NCBI GenBank assembly: GCA_003164785.1
Contig: PLUE01000069.1
Span: 1-64,000 of the forward strand
Length of the DNA: 64,000 nt
Direction: 5' to 3'
Origin: Gammaproteobacteria bacterium
GTDB taxonomy: Bacteria > Pseudomonadota > Gammaproteobacteria > Steroidobacterales > Steroidobacteraceae
The translations under genes were made by a program, and so were the position numbers. This document shows, in pieces, positions 42,392 to 55,315 of the stretch. The notes beneath the pieces were generated by a model. The model searched no databases. It was not told the origin of the DNA and saw only the letters and a program-made list of their open reading frames with translations. Position 1 is the first letter of the stretch. Each line of letters begins with the position of its first letter.

Positions 42392-45004
42392 ATGAACGTC
42401 TCCACATCCGTTTTTGAACACAGCCAAGGCTGGGTTGTCCTCAAATTTGGGGGCACCAGCGTGTCCTCGGCTGGCAATTGGCACAACATCGCCGCGGTCC
42501 TGCGCGCGCGCATCGCGGCCCGGCTGCGTCCCGTCGTCGTGCATTCGGCCATGTCGGGGGTGACCGATCGCCTCGAGTCACTCTTGGCCGCCGCCATGGC
42601 GGGCACCCAGGAAGCCGTGCTGCAGCAGATCGATCATGGCCACCGCGCTCTCGCGACCGCGCTGTCCATCAACCCCAGCACTCGTTACTCGGACTTCATC
42701 GAGGATTTGCGGCGCATGGCGAATGCGATCGCCGAGACGCGCGAACTCAGTGACCGTGTGCGCGCGCGCGTGATGGCGATGGGCGAGCTGCTGGCGACGT
42801 CGCTGGGCGAGACCTTCTTGAATGCCCAAGGCATCGCGACCAGCTGGGTCGACGCTCGCCAGGTGCTGCGCGCCGAGCGCCGACACGGCGGAAACGAGAA
42901 GGCGGGTTTGCTTTCGGCCACCTGTGACTTCTCGCCCGACCTGCCCCTGCAGGAGCAGTGGGCTGCGCTCGATCAGGTGGTCATCACCCAGGGTTTCATC
43001 GCCGCCAACGACGAGGGCGATACGGTGCTCTTGGGCCGCGGCGGCTCGGACACCTCGGGATCCTATTTTGCCGCCAAGCTGGCGGCGGTGCGCCTCGAAA
43101 TCTGGACGGACGTTCCTGGGCTGTTCAGCGCCAATCCGCGCCTGGTGCCGACCGCGCGGCTGCTGCGCGCGCTGCACTATGACGAGGCCCAGGAGATCGC
43201 CAGCAACGGCGCGAAGATCCTGCATCCACGCTGCGTCTTGCCGGTGCGTCAATACAAGATTCCGCTACATGTCTATGCGACGCAGGCGCCGGGCCTGGAG
43301 GGGACCATCGTATCGGCCCACGTCGGAGACAGCGCCGCGCAGGTCAAGGCCATCGCCATCAAGAAGGGCATCACGCTGATCTCGATGGAAAGCCCCGGCA
43401 TGTGGCACCAGGTGGGCTTCCTGGCCGACGCGTTTCAAATCTTCAAGCAGCACGGCTTGTCGATCGACCTCGTCTCGACCTCGGAAACCAATGTCACGGT
43501 ATCGTTGGACCCCGCGGCGAACACGCTGGACCCGGCGGCCCTGGGGCGCTTGAGCACCACGCTGGGCGAGCTGTGCCGCGTGCAGATTCTGGGGCCCTGC
43601 GCATCGGTGAGCCTGCTGGGCCACAACATCCGCGGCATCCTGCACGAGCTGGGTGCGGCGTTCGAGCTGTTCCAGGATCACAAGATCCATCTCGTGACCC
43701 AGGCGGCGAACGACATCAATTTCACCTTCGTCATCGACGAAGCGCAGGGCGATCGGCTGGTCCATCAATTGCACGAGCGCCTGATCCAGAGCATCGGCTC
43801 CGACAAGGTGCTGGGTCCTACCTGGCAGCAGCTGTTCGCCGCCAAGGAATCGGTGCCGGCCGCCTTGAATTGGTGGCAGGAGCCGGCCAAGCGCGCGCAG
43901 CTGTGCGCCATCGCCGCGCGCGAATCGGCGGCCTATGTGTACGACGCCGCGACGTTGGACGCGGCCATCGCAGCCGTGAAGCGCGTCAAGTCGGTGGATC
44001 GATGGGCCTATGCCATGAAGGCGAACTGGCACCCGGAGATTCTGCGGCGCATCGTGGCGGGTGGTCTGATGCTGGAGTGCGTGTCCCAGGGGGAACTCGA
44101 GCACGCGTTCGCCTCCGTCCCCGGGCTTACGCCGGATCGTGTGCTGTTCACGCCCAATTTTGCGCCGCGTTCGGAGTACGAGTACGGGCTCGCGAAGGGC
44201 GTGCGGGTCACCCTCGACAATCTGTTCCCGCTCAAGATGTGGCCGGAGTCGTTCCGCGGCAAGGAGGTGTTCCTGCGCATCGATCCGGGCGTCGGGCGCG
44301 GCCATCATCAGCACGTGCGCACCGCCGGGGTGCATTCGAAATTCGGTGTGCCGCTTGCCGAAATGGATGAGCTCCTGGCGTTGGTGCAGGGCAGCGGCGT
44401 GCGGGTGACGGGTCTGCACGCGCATGCCGGCAGCGGTATTTTCAACGTGGCGAACTGGACCGAGACCGGCGAGTTGCTTGGGCGCCTGGCGGCGCGGTTT
44501 CCCGATGTCCGCGTGGTCGATCTGGGCGGCGGCATCGGCGTGCCGGAACAGATGGGGCAGGCGGACATGGATCTGGCCGAGCTCGACGCGGGGGTGGCCA
44601 AGCTCAAGAGTCAGTTTCCCGCGCTGCAATTCTGGATGGAGCCCGGCCGGTTCATGGTGGCGAAGGCCGGCGTGCTGGTCGCCGTGGTCACGCAGCTGAA
44701 GGGCAAGGGCGACGTGCAGTACGTGGGCGTGGCCACCGGCATGAACTCGCTGATCCGGCCGGCGCTCTATGGATCGCACCACGACATCCGCAATCTCACG
44801 CGGCTCGAGGAGCCGCCGAGCCAGCGCGTCAACGTGGTCGGCCCGATCTGCGAGACGGCCGATCAGTTCGGCGCGGATCGCTGGCTGCCGCCCACGCGCG
44901 AGGGCGACGTGTTGTTGATCGCCACCTGCGGCGCGTATGGTTACGCGATGGGGTCGAATTACAATCTGCGCCCCCCGGCGCGCGAGTTTATGATCGAATC
45001 ATGA
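42392..45004 (+). CDS. Bifunctional aspartate kinase / diaminopimelate decarboxylase
   Basis: An 870-residue fusion that carries the first and last enzymes of lysine synthesis. The aspartate kinase part (about 1-450) starts VVLKFGGTSVSSAGNW and has the LGRGGSDTSGSYFAAKL and EIWTDVPGLFSANPR motifs, then tandem ACT domains (SMESPGMWHQVGFLADAFQIFKQHGLSIDLVSTSETNVTVSLD). The PLP-dependent decarboxylase part (about 500-870) has the Lys in RWAYAMKANWHPEILRRI, HAHAGSGI, DLGGGIGVPEQ, EPGRFMVAKAGVLVAVV and the substrate motif CGAYGYAMGSNYN. Fusions of this kind are known from xanthomonads. ATG at 42392 is the start; the TTG at 42362 is not needed. The stop overlaps the asd start (ATGA). Confidence 0.95.
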   Translation: MNVSTSVFEHSQGWVVLKFGGTSVSSAGNWHNIAAVLRARIAARLRPVVVHSAMSGVTDRLESLLAAAMAGTQEAVLQQIDHGHRALATALSINPSTRYSDFIEDLRRMANAIAETRELSDRVRARVMAMGELLATSLGETFLNAQGIATSWVDARQVLRAERRHGGNEKAGLLSATCDFSPDLPLQEQWAALDQVVITQGFIAANDEGDTVLLGRGGSDTSGSYFAAKLAAVRLEIWTDVPGLFSANPRLVPTARLLRALHYDEAQEIASNGAKILHPRCVLPVRQYKIPLHVYATQAPGLEGTIVSAHVGDSAAQVKAIAIKKGITLISMESPGMWHQVGFLADAFQIFKQHGLSIDLVSTSETNVTVSLDPAANTLDPAALGRLSTTLGELCRVQILGPCASVSLLGHNIRGILHELGAAFELFQDHKIHLVTQAANDINFTFVIDEAQGDRLVHQLHERLIQSIGSDKVLGPTWQQLFAAKESVPAALNWWQEPAKRAQLCAIAARESAAYVYDAATLDAAIAAVKRVKSVDRWAYAMKANWHPEILRRIVAGGLMLECVSQGELEHAFASVPGLTPDRVLFTPNFAPRSEYEYGLAKGVRVTLDNLFPLKMWPESFRGKEVFLRIDPGVGRGHHQHVRTAGVHSKFGVPLAEMDELLALVQGSGVRVTGLHAHAGSGIFNVANWTETGELLGRLAARFPDVRVVDLGGGIGVPEQMGQADMDLAELDAGVAKLKSQFPALQFWMEPGRFMVAKAGVLVAVVTQLKGKGDVQYVGVATGMNSLIRPALYGSHHDIRNLTRLEEPPSQRVNVVGPICETADQFGADRWLPPTREGDVLLIATCGAYGYAMGSNYNLRPPAREFMIES

Positions 45005-46099
45005 AGAACATCGGCATCATCGGTTGGCGCGGCATGGTGGGCTCGGTGCTCATGGACCGGATGCGTGCCGAGAAGGATTTCGACCTGGTCGAGCCGACGT
45101 TTTTCAGCACCTCGCAGGCGGGCGGAGCGCCGCCGGACATCGGCCGTGTGCCGGCGGCGGGCTCGGGCGCGGTGCAGGACGCGAATGACCTTGCGGCCCT
45201 TGCGCGTCTGCCTATGATCATCAGCGCTCAGGGTGGGGACTACACGACGGCCGTGCACGCGCGATTGCGCGCCGCCGGGTGGCAGGGGTATTGGATCGAC
45301 GCGGCGTCGACTCTGCGCATGGACAAGAATGCCGTCATCGTGCTCGACCCGGTGAACCTGCCGGTGATGGAGATGGCCCGCGAGCAGGGCATCAAGGACT
45401 ACATCGGCGGCAACTGCACGGTCTCGCTCATGCTGATGGCGGTGGGCGGCTTGATGCGGGCGGGGCTGGTGGAGTGGATCTCGGCGATGACCTACCAGTC
45501 GGCGTCCGGCGGCGGGGCGCAGCACATGCGCGAGTTGCTCGAACAAATGGGCTCGCTGCACCGCTCGACGGCGGAACTGCTGCGCGATCCCGCGTCATCG
45601 ATATTGGACATCGATCGGGCGGTCAGCGGCGCGTTGCACGGCGATGGATTTCCCAAGGCGCATTTCGGCGTGCCGCTCGCGGCCAGCCTCATTCCCTGGA
45701 TCGACAAGGATCTGGGCAATGGTCAGAGCCGCGAGGAATGGAAGGCGGGGGCGGAGTCGAACAAGATCATGGGCACGGAGTCCGCGCCGGTCCCGGTGGA
45801 GGGCATCTGTGTTCGCGTCGGCGCCATGCGCTGCCACTCCCAGGCGCTCACCATCAAGCTGCGCAGCGACATTCCGCTCGCGGAAGTGGAGGCGTTGATC
45901 GCCGGCGGCAACCCGTGGGTCCGGGTGATCCCCAACGACCGCGAGTCCTCGATCGCGCGCCTGTCACCCGCCGCGGTCAGCGGCCAGATGACGGTGCCCA
46001 TCGGGCGCCTGCGCAAACTCGCCATGGGCGGCGAGTATCTATCCGCGTTCACCGTCGGCGACCAGCTGCTCTGGGGCGCCGCGGAGCCTTTGCGTCGGA

Positions 46100-46128
<29 letters not shown>
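45001..46128 (+). CDS. asd: Aspartate-semialdehyde dehydrogenase
   Basis: A 375-residue NADPH enzyme that makes aspartate semialdehyde from aspartyl phosphate, the branch point to lysine, threonine and methionine. The nucleotide motif is IGIIGWRGMVGSVLMDRM, the phosphate loop QGGDYTTAVHARLR, and the catalytic Cys lies in GGNCTVSLMLMAVGGL. GGGAQHMRELLEQM and VRVGAMRCHSQALTIKL (catalytic His region) follow. It is the Gram-negative form with the longer insert. It overlaps the upstream fused lysine gene by four bases, so the aspartate-family steps are co-translated. Its last 29 bases overlap the convergent glgP gene. Confidence 0.96.
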
Positions 46129-48637
<2,509 letters not shown>

Positions 48638-48653
48638 GTTGCATCCTTGGGGT

Positions 48654-49358
48654 TTACGGGGCCCACATCACGTCGACCGGCGTGTGTCGTTGACGGAGCA
48701 CGGTGCGTATGGGCATTGCCTCCGCGGGGCCGGATTGGCTCGCGGCGGTATAGATCTGCCACTTCGACTCACCATTGATGAGCAGAACGATGCGACGCGA
48801 GTCGAGTATCGCGGACAGGTTGAGGCTCAAGCGTGCCTGCGGCACGGTCGGCGCCCACATGCCGATGCAACCGGCCGCGGCGGCGGGGTTGATTGCACTG
48901 GCCAGATTCGGCGACTTTGGAAACAGGGAGGCGGTATGGCCGTCGTCACCCATGCCGAGCACCACCACATCGAAGGGGCGCGGCACCCGCGCGAAGGTCT
49001 CCCAGGCGGAGACCGCGCCCAGATCCGGCGTCGGTGCGGCGTTCTTGAGGCCCGAAAAGCGTGCGCCCGCCGCGGCATCTTTCAGCAGATGATCCCGAAC
49101 CAGCTTCTCGTTGCTGTCCGGATCGGCGGCGTCGACCCAGCGTTCGTCCGCCAGCGCGATGCTGACACGGCTCCAGTCGAGCGATTCGACGCGCAGAAAC
49201 TCGAAGAATCGGATGGGCGACCGGCCCCCCGACACCACCAGGCTCGCCGCGCCGCGCGCCGCGAGCGCGCCGCGCAGGGAGTCTGCCACCTGGGAGGCGA
49301 GATCGCGCGACAATGCCGTGAGGTCCGGGTAGCGGGTCGCAGGCGGTTCAGCGGTCAT
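48654..49358 (-). CDS. pgl: 6-phosphogluconolactonase
   Basis: A 234-residue enzyme of the NagB/DevB type that hydrolyses 6-phosphogluconolactone to 6-phosphogluconate. Motifs are ASLVVSGGRSPIRFFEFLRV (phosphate loop), WSRVSIALADERWVDAADPDSNEKLVRDHLL, FDVVVLGMGDDGHTASLFP with the catalytic Asp/His and RLSLNLSAILDSRRIVLLINGESK. It starts eight bases after the zwf stop and is followed 16 bases later by glgP, so the three form one operon. It lies divergent from edd-eda, the next two steps of the same pathway. Confidence 0.95.
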   Translation of the reverse strand: MTAEPPATRYPDLTALSRDLASQVADSLRGALAARGAASLVVSGGRSPIRFFEFLRVESLDWSRVSIALADERWVDAADPDSNEKLVRDHLLKDAAAGARFSGLKNAAPTPDLGAVSAWETFARVPRPFDVVVLGMGDDGHTASLFPKSPNLASAINPAAAAGCIGMWAPTVPQARLSLNLSAILDSRRIVLLINGESKWQIYTAASQSGPAEAMPIRTVLRQRHTPVDVMWAP

Positions 49359-49366
49359 CGGTAATC

Positions 49367-50827
<1,461 letters not shown>

Positions 50828-50912
50828 CAGCTAAAATTCCTTCAGTGCGTGCGCAGAGCGTAGCACTTGCGTGCGCCGTCTAGTAAGTCTTCCCGATATG
50901 GCACAATGAGAC

Positions 50913-52742
50913 ATGTCGAAAGAATCACAGAATACGCATCAGATCGTGCGCGCCGTCACAGAGCGAATTCGCGAGCGCAGCAAACCGGGACGTGACGAAT
51001 ATCTCGCGCGCATGGAGATCGCGCGATTGCGGGGATCCGCCCGCGCGCGGCTGTCCTGCACCAATCTCGCGCATGGTTTCGCGGCATCCGACGCGCCCGA
51101 CAAGGAAGCGCTGAAACTGATGCGGTGGCCCAATGTCGCCATCGTGTCGGCCTATAACGACATGTTGTCCGCGCATCAACCGCTCGAGAAATATCCCGCG
51201 CTGATCAAGCGCGCCGCGCGCGAGGCTGGTGCGGTGGCGCAATTCGCCGGCGGGGTGCCCGCCATGTGCGACGGCGTGACCCAGGGTCAGCCTGGCATGG
51301 AGCTGTCCTTGTTCAGCCGCGATGTGATTGCGATGGCCACCGGCGTGGCCCTGGCGCACAACATGTTCGATTCCGCGCTATGTCTGGGCGTGTGCGACAA
51401 AATCGTTCCCGGATTGGTGATGGGAACCCTTGCATTCGGTCACTTGCCGGTGATCCTCGTTCCCGGCGGTCCGATGCCGTCCGGTGTGCCCAACAAGGAG
51501 AAAGCGCGCATCCGCCAGCTCTTCGCCGAGGGCAAGGTGGGTCGCGACGAGTTGTTGGAATCCGAGGCGGGCAGCTATCACACCGCCGGCACCTGCACGT
51601 TCTACGGCACGGCCAACAGCAATCAGATGTTGATGGAAGTGATGGGTTTGCACATGCCGGGAGCGGCCTTCGTCCCGCCGAACACGCCGTTGCGGGACGC
51701 GCTCACCGCGGCCGCAGCGCAGCGCGCCGCGCGCATCACGGCCTTGGGGGATGAGTACCTGCCCTTGTCGCGCACCGTCGACGAAGCGACGATCGTCAAT
51801 GCCATCGTCGGTCTGCTGGCCACCGGCGGCTCGACCAATCACACGCTGCATCTGGTGGCCATGGCGCGCTGCGCGGGCATCGCGATCACGTGGGATGACT
51901 TCAGTGATTTGTCGGCGGTCGTGCCGCTGCTCACGCGCATCTATCCGAACGGCAGCGCCGACGTGAACCGATTTCACATGGCGGGCGGCATGGCGTTTTT
52001 AATTCGTGAATTGCTCGGCGCCGGACTCCTGCACGGCGACACCGTGACGATCATGGGAGGCGGCCTGCGGGCGTATGCCGCCGAGCCCTGGCTCGATGAG
52101 GGCAAGCTCGCGTGGCGGCCGGCTCCCGAGTCGAGCGGTGATCCGGACGTGCTGCGGCCGGCCAACAACCCATTCAGTCATCATGGCGGGCTGCGGCTGC
52201 TCACCGGCAATCTCGGCCGTGCGGTCATCAAGACCTCCGCGATGAAAGCGGAACACCACGTCGTCGAGGGGCCGGCCGTCGTATTCGAAGAACAGGAGGA
52301 CGTGATCGCGGCCTTCCAGGCCGGCAAGCTGTCGCGTGACTGCGTGGTCGTGGTGCGCTTCCAGGGTCCGCGCGCCAACGGCATGCCCGAGCTGCACCAG
52401 CTCACGCCGTCGTTGGCCTCGCTGCAGGCGCGAGGCTTTCATGTGGCGCTGGTGACCGATGGCCGCATGTCCGGAGCGTCGGGCAGCGTTCCCGCCGCGA
52501 TCCACGTGACGCCCGAGGTGTCGAACGGCGGCCCGCTGGGGCGGGTGCGCGATGGCGACATCATTCGCCTGGACTGCCACACCGGTGTGCTGGAGGCGCA
52601 GGTGGACGATGCCGTGTGGCAACGACGGGAGTTGCCGTCGTTGAATCACGCCAAGAATGAATTCGGCACGGGCCGTGAGCTGTTCGCCAGCCTGCGCCGG
52701 GTCGCCGGTGATGCCGAGGCCGGCGCGATCTCCCTGATGTGA
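50913..52742 (+). CDS. edd: Phosphogluconate dehydratase
   Basis: A 609-residue Fe-S dehydratase of the IlvD/Edd family that makes 2-keto-3-deoxy-6-phosphogluconate, the first dedicated step of the Entner-Doudoroff pathway. MRWPNVAIVSAYNDMLSAHQPLEKYP, GGVPAMCDGVTQGQPGMELSLFSRD, ALCLGVCDKIVPGLVMG and AGTCTFYGTANSNQMLMEVMGLHMPG hold the cluster Cys residues. VDDAxxN-type catalytic segments and GRMSGASGSVPAAIHVTPE lie near the C-terminus. It is followed 25 bases later by eda, and together with zwf and pgl on the other strand the whole route from glucose-6-phosphate to pyruvate is present. Confidence 0.97.
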   Translation: MSKESQNTHQIVRAVTERIRERSKPGRDEYLARMEIARLRGSARARLSCTNLAHGFAASDAPDKEALKLMRWPNVAIVSAYNDMLSAHQPLEKYPALIKRAAREAGAVAQFAGGVPAMCDGVTQGQPGMELSLFSRDVIAMATGVALAHNMFDSALCLGVCDKIVPGLVMGTLAFGHLPVILVPGGPMPSGVPNKEKARIRQLFAEGKVGRDELLESEAGSYHTAGTCTFYGTANSNQMLMEVMGLHMPGAAFVPPNTPLRDALTAAAAQRAARITALGDEYLPLSRTVDEATIVNAIVGLLATGGSTNHTLHLVAMARCAGIAITWDDFSDLSAVVPLLTRIYPNGSADVNRFHMAGGMAFLIRELLGAGLLHGDTVTIMGGGLRAYAAEPWLDEGKLAWRPAPESSGDPDVLRPANNPFSHHGGLRLLTGNLGRAVIKTSAMKAEHHVVEGPAVVFEEQEDVIAAFQAGKLSRDCVVVVRFQGPRANGMPELHQLTPSLASLQARGFHVALVTDGRMSGASGSVPAAIHVTPEVSNGGPLGRVRDGDIIRLDCHTGVLEAQVDDAVWQRRELPSLNHAKNEFGTGRELFASLRRVAGDAEAGAISLM

Positions 52743-52767
52743 GCGGCCGTCGGCCGAAGGACCTTCG

Positions 52768-53400
52768 TTGAATATTCGTGAAATACTCGGATTCGCACCC
52801 GTGATTCCGGTTCTGACCATCACCGACCTCGAGCATGCGGTGCCCTTGGCGCGCGCGCTGGTCGCGGGAGGTCTGCCGGTGTTGGAAATCACGCTGCGCA
52901 CCCCTGTCGCGCTCGCGGCCATCGAGGCCATGCGCAAGGCGCTGCCCGATGCCGTCATCGGCGTGGGCACGCTGACGCGGGCCGTGGACTTCGCGGCCGC
53001 CGATCGGGTCGGCGCACAGTTCGGGGTGAGCCCCGGGCTGACGCCCGAACTTGCCGCGGCGGCGCGCGGCGCGCGTTTTCCGCTGCTCCCGGGCGTCATG
53101 ACGCCCACCGAACTCATCACGGCGCGAAACGCGGGTTTCAATGTCCTGAAGCTCTTTCCGGCTCAGCAGGCGGGCGGCATCGGCATGCTGCAGGCCCTGG
53201 GCGCGGTCTTTCCGGACGTCCTGTTCTGTCCCACGGGGGGGATTTCGCGCGGGACGGCGCCCGATTTTCTCGCGCTGCCGAACGTGGTGTGCGTGGGAGG
53301 TTCGTGGGTCGCGCCGCGCGCCCTGCTGGCCGCCGGCGATTGGGATGGCATCGAGGCGCTGGCGCGGGATGCCGCGAGCCTGAAGGCGGCGCGCGGGTAA
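52768..53400 (+). CDS. eda: 2-dehydro-3-deoxy-phosphogluconate aldolase
   Basis: A 210-residue class I aldolase that splits KDPG into pyruvate and glyceraldehyde-3-phosphate. The TIM barrel has FAPVIPVLTITDLEHAVPLARALVAGGLPVLEITLRTPVALAAI with the catalytic Glu, VIGVGTLTRAVDF, PGLTPELAAAARG, LLPGVMTPTELITARNAGFNVLKLFPAQQAGG with the Schiff-base Lys in LKLFPA, and CPTGGISRG for the phosphate. Start is TTG at 52768 giving NIREILGFAPV. It is transcribed with edd (25-base gap). Length fits the trimeric bacterial enzymes. Confidence 0.96.
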   Translation: MNIREILGFAPVIPVLTITDLEHAVPLARALVAGGLPVLEITLRTPVALAAIEAMRKALPDAVIGVGTLTRAVDFAAADRVGAQFGVSPGLTPELAAAARGARFPLLPGVMTPTELITARNAGFNVLKLFPAQQAGGIGMLQALGAVFPDVLFCPTGGISRGTAPDFLALPNVVCVGGSWVAPRALLAAGDWDGIEALARDAASLKAARG

Positions 53401-53523
53401 TAACCCTCGCCGCCAAGGTCCACGTGTCGGCGGCTCGCCGTACAGTGCTCCAGTGCGTCTCGCACTGGATGGACGCGCAGCCGGTCCTCGTGCCAGGATT
53501 CGGAATAATCCAAGGAGGCCGCC

Positions 53524-54156
53524 ATGCCCACGACACAGCCGATCACGTTGTTTCACTCGCCGCGAACACGTTCCTCGGGAGCATTGGCTCTTCTCGAAGA
53601 GCTGCACGCCCCGTACTCGATCCATGCGCTCAACATGAAGGCCGGGGAGCATCGCGAGCCGCCATACCTGGCCGTGAACCCGATGGGTAAGGTGCCCGCG
53701 ATTCTGCATGGCGATGTGCTCGTGACCGAGCAAGTGGCCATCGGCATATACCTGGGTGACGTCTTTCCGGAAGCCGGTCTCACCCCGGCCATCGGCGATG
53801 CGCTGCGCGGGCCGTATCTACGCTGGTACGTGTTTTATGCGGCCTGCTTCGAGCCGGCTCTCGTGGACAAGGCGATGAAGCGCGAGCAGGGGATGGTCGC
53901 GATGATGCCCTACGGGACGTTGGACTGCACGATCAAGACGGTGGTCGACCAACTCGACAACGGCCCCTGGATGCTTGGCGACAAATTCTCCGCCGTAGAC
54001 GTGCTGTGGGGCACGGCGTTGACTTGGATGACGGGCTTCGGTCTGGTCGAAGCCGTGCCGCCGATCAAGTCCTACGTGGAGCGCTGGAATGCGCGACCGT
54101 CGGTGCAGGCCGTGGCCGAGATCGACGAAAAATTGGCCAAGGCGCAGGAAAGCTAG
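53524..54156 (+). CDS. Glutathione S-transferase family protein
   Basis: A 210-residue GST. The N-terminal thioredoxin fold has ITLFHSPRTRSSGALALLEELHAPYSIHALNMKAGEH with a Ser/Arg-rich catalytic start (SPRTRSS) and cis-Pro region NPMGKVPAILHGDVLVTEQVAIGIYL, where the E/S pair contacts glutathione. The C-terminal helical domain follows (RWYVFYAACFEPALVDKAMK, DKFSAVDVLWGTALTWMTGFG). AAGGAGG just before the ATG gives a secure start. The substrate is unknown. Its stop overlaps the end of the convergent L,D-transpeptidase gene by four bases. Confidence 0.9.
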   Translation: MPTTQPITLFHSPRTRSSGALALLEELHAPYSIHALNMKAGEHREPPYLAVNPMGKVPAILHGDVLVTEQVAIGIYLGDVFPEAGLTPAIGDALRGPYLRWYVFYAACFEPALVDKAMKREQGMVAMMPYGTLDCTIKTVVDQLDNGPWMLGDKFSAVDVLWGTALTWMTGFGLVEAVPPIKSYVERWNARPSVQAVAEIDEKLAKAQES

Positions 54157-54668
54157 CGGGGTGCAGGACCGTCTTTTGGAGGAAGTCGCGTGACGATGCG
54201 CACCGGCGTGCCGATTGCGGCCAACTCGTAGACTTCCCGCATGGCATCGTTGTCCAGGGCGATGCAGCCGCGCGTTCCGTCCGGGTCGGCGCCGCCCGGC
54301 CCTTCGCCATGAATATAAATCTCGCCGCCCAGTCGGGTGTGTTGCGGGGGCACCTTGCCCAGGTGGATGGCCTCGACGATTTGCGCGTGCTCATCCGGAC
54401 CGATGAGTCCCGCGGCGACCCCGCGATCGGCATCTTCGATGTTGGGGTAGCTGAGACACAGGGATAGATAAAACTTGCTGCGCGGATTCCTGGCGCAGAC
54501 GTAGAACCTTCCGAGGGGAGTCGCGCAATCGCCCTCGACGGCCTTGTCGATCGCCGCGTTCCTGCCGAGCCTGACGGCATGACTGTGCGCCAGCGCGCCG
54601 TCGACGAGCACGTCCAGCCGACGGGCCTCCTTGTCGACGAGCAATTCGACGGTGGGTGAGTCGCGCAT
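54153..54668 (-). CDS. L,D-transpeptidase family protein
   Basis: A 171-residue protein with a YkuD-like domain: VELLVDKEARRLDVLVDGALAHSHAVRLGRN, GDCATPLGRFYVCARNPRSKFYLSLCLSYP, and the active-site motif IYIHGEGPGGADPDGTRGCIALDNDAMREVYELAAIGTPVRI with the catalytic Cys in RGC and the His in IHG. It would cross-link peptidoglycan or attach proteins to it in the periplasm, but I see no signal peptide from the ATG at 54668. So export may need another start or the true start may be missed. It is 20 bases after hisIE on the same strand and thus transcribed at the end of the his operon, an unusual partner. Confidence 0.82.
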   Translation of the reverse strand: MRDSPTVELLVDKEARRLDVLVDGALAHSHAVRLGRNAAIDKAVEGDCATPLGRFYVCARNPRSKFYLSLCLSYPNIEDADRGVAAGLIGPDEHAQIVEAIHLGKVPPQHTRLGGEIYIHGEGPGGADPDGTRGCIALDNDAMREVYELAAIGTPVRIVTRLPPKDGPAPR

Positions 54669-54688
54669 CGCGTTGGCGGCGGCCCCGT

Positions 54689-55315
54689 TCAGAGGCGCGC
54701 CGCGTGCCGGGTCTGCAGCTCCGCAACCACCTGCGTCAACGACAGGCCCTTGACCTTCAGCAGCAACAAGGTGTGATACACGAGGTCGGCCGCTTCGCCG
54801 ATCACCTCGTGATCCGATTGAGCGACCGCGGCCAGCGCGAGTTCCAGTCCTTCCTCGCCGACTTTCTGAGCCACGCGCCGCGTGCCCTCGGCCAGGAGCT
54901 TGGCGGTGTAGCTGCCCTCCGGTTTGGAGGCGATGCGATCGGTGATCACCTGCTCGAGCGTGCCGAGGAAGGCGACGGCCTCCGCGGACGAGTGGGGTGC
55001 CGCATTCCCCCAGCAGGTCGCCGTTCCGGTATGGCAGGCGGGTCCCACGGGTTTTACCAGGACCAGCAGCGTGTCGTTGTCGCAATCGGCGGCCACGTCG
55101 CGCAATTCGAGAAAATTCCCCGAGGTCTCGCCCTTGGTCCACAAGCGGTTCTTGCTGCGGCTCCAGAAGGTGACTCGTTTGCTGCTCAGGGTTTCGTCGA
55201 GCGCCTCGCGGTTCATGTAGGCGAGCATGAGGACCGCGCCGGTGTCGACATCCTGCACCACGGCGGGAATCAACCCGCCGCCCTTGTCCCAATCCAGCGT
55301 ATTTTGATCGATCAA
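54689..55315 (-). CDS. hisIE: Bifunctional phosphoribosyl-AMP cyclohydrolase / phosphoribosyl-ATP diphosphatase
   Basis: A 208-residue fusion that carries out steps two and three of histidine synthesis. The HisI part (1-110) has LIPAVVQDVDTGAVLMLAYMNREAL, TFWSRSKNRLWTKGETSGN, DCDNDTLLVLVKPVGPACHTGTATCWG with the Zn ligands. The HisE part (115-200) has LEQVITDRIASKPEGSYTAKLLAEGTRRVAQKVGEEGLELALAAV and EAADLVYHTLLLL. The TTG at 55315 is the start and overlaps the hisF stop (TTGA); the long open frame that continues upstream is a shadow of hisF. Confidence 0.94.
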   Translation of the reverse strand: MIDQNTLDWDKGGGLIPAVVQDVDTGAVLMLAYMNREALDETLSSKRVTFWSRSKNRLWTKGETSGNFLELRDVAADCDNDTLLVLVKPVGPACHTGTATCWGNAAPHSSAEAVAFLGTLEQVITDRIASKPEGSYTAKLLAEGTRRVAQKVGEEGLELALAAVAQSDHEVIGEAADLVYHTLLLLKVKGLSLTQVVAELQTRHAARL

